Source: an uncultured Peptostreptococcaceae bacterium (GTDB lineage Bacteria; Bacillota; Clostridia; Tissierellales; Peptoniphilaceae). From it: a DNA stretch of 5,763 nucleotides. A program made the position numbers and the translations under genes. Below the pieces are notes generated by a model that made no database searches, had not been told where the DNA came from, and saw only the letters and a program-made list of their open reading frames with translations. Shown here in pieces: positions 5,311-5,763 of the stretch. Location: contig CAMDZK010000084.1 of NCBI GenBank assembly GCA_945910665.1, forward strand, positions 1 to 5,763, read 5' to 3'. The number at the start of each line of letters is the position of its first letter. The stretch's first letter is position 1.

Positions 5311-5763
5311 CTATTGCGTTGCGCCTTGGCTATGAGCTACGGCTTTCATGCCTTCTGTAAATTCTTTCGTACCGTCTTGTAAAATCCATAAAACGTCCAC
5401 GCCTTGTTCTTCTGCTAATGCTTTACCTTCTTCTAAAGGTAACAAAAAGAGAGTCGTGGATAAAAAGTCGGCTAAACCAGAATCCTCTGTAAGTACACTT
5501 ACGGATCGATACATAGTTTCTGGGTATCCAGTTTCTGGATTGATTAAGTGATGATACAATTTTCCGTCGACTTCATAGAACCGCTGATAATCGCCTGATG
5601 TAACGACGCTTTTCTTGTTCACGTACAGTACTTCAGCGTTTTCTTCTTGGGACAAACCTAGAATAAAGTCAGGATTTTGAATTCCAATGCCCCAATTTTC
5701 ACGGCCGTCTGCGGGTTTTCCAATGGTGCGAATATTCCCACCAGAGTTTATAATCGCAGAAGT
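5311..5763 (-). CDS. apbE: ApbE-type FAD:protein FMN transferase, 5' end cut by window
   Basis: The minus-strand frame is open from the right window edge to TAG at 5311-5313, giving the last 150 residues of a protein usually about 300-350 long. Visible ApbE hallmarks in order are AIINSGGNIRTIG, SGDYQRFYEVDGKLYHHLINPETGYP (the His-rich loop before the Gly-Tyr-Pro turn) and LADFLSTTLFLL, matching the family's ADALSTALF metal-binding segment with its Asp and Thr retained. ApbE enzymes use FAD to attach FMN covalently to a Thr or Ser of acceptors such as Rnf or Nqr subunits and extracellular electron-transfer flavoproteins; they are usually exported lipoproteins. No acceptor is encoded in the window. 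An internal TTG at 5655 is not the real start, because family homology continues upstream of it. The stop codon overlaps the Shine-Dalgarno of the peptidase gene, indicating one operon. Confidence 0.93.
   Translation of the reverse strand, partial: TSAIINSGGNIRTIGKPADGRENWGIGIQNPDFILGLSQEENAEVLYVNKKSVVTSGDYQRFYEVDGKLYHHLINPETGYPETMYRSVSVLTEDSGLADFLSTTLFLLPLEEGKALAEEQGVDVLWILQDGTKEFTEGMKAVAHSQGATQ

Overview
The window comes from a low-to-medium GC Bacillota (Firmicutes) chromosome. Every gene I can support reads on the minus strand, most have strong AGGAGG-type ribosome binding sites, and the gene content (RadA, a CarD-family RNA polymerase-binding protein, a YacL-type PIN protein, a VanY-like peptidase and ApbE) is typical of anaerobic clostridia-like members. 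Genus cannot be told from this sequence.

Read in the direction of transcription (high to low coordinates), there are three blocks. (1) 5763-3728 is a tight operon: the 3' part of an ApbE-type FMN transferase, a membrane- or lipid-anchored SH3b plus M15 D,D-carboxypeptidase, and a conserved protein of unknown function. The Shine-Dalgarno sequences of the last two genes overlap the stop codon before them, and a strong terminator ends the block. (2) 3727-2183 holds the DNA-repair ATPase gene radA behind a 263-base leader region with three perfect hairpins and two candidate promoters. (3) 1330-1 holds carD, behind a perfect consensus promoter (TTGACA, 17 bases, TATAAT), followed by yacL, which runs off the left edge.

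The unusual part is 1239-2182, between radA and carD. In many clostridia and bacilli radA is followed by disA, the diadenylate cyclase gene. Here that place is taken by a displaced piece of a surface adhesin: one complete Cna-B/SpaA isopeptide domain plus the first residues of a second, with no signal peptide and no sorting signal. Its reading frame stops inside a terminator hairpin. It is followed by about 250 bases without a credible gene. On the minus strand this stretch can fold into a series of hairpins, including mutually exclusive helices just ahead of a U-tailed terminator, so it could be a small structured RNA or an attenuator-like element. I could not assign it to a known RNA family.

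No IS element, CRISPR array, tRNA or rRNA was seen.
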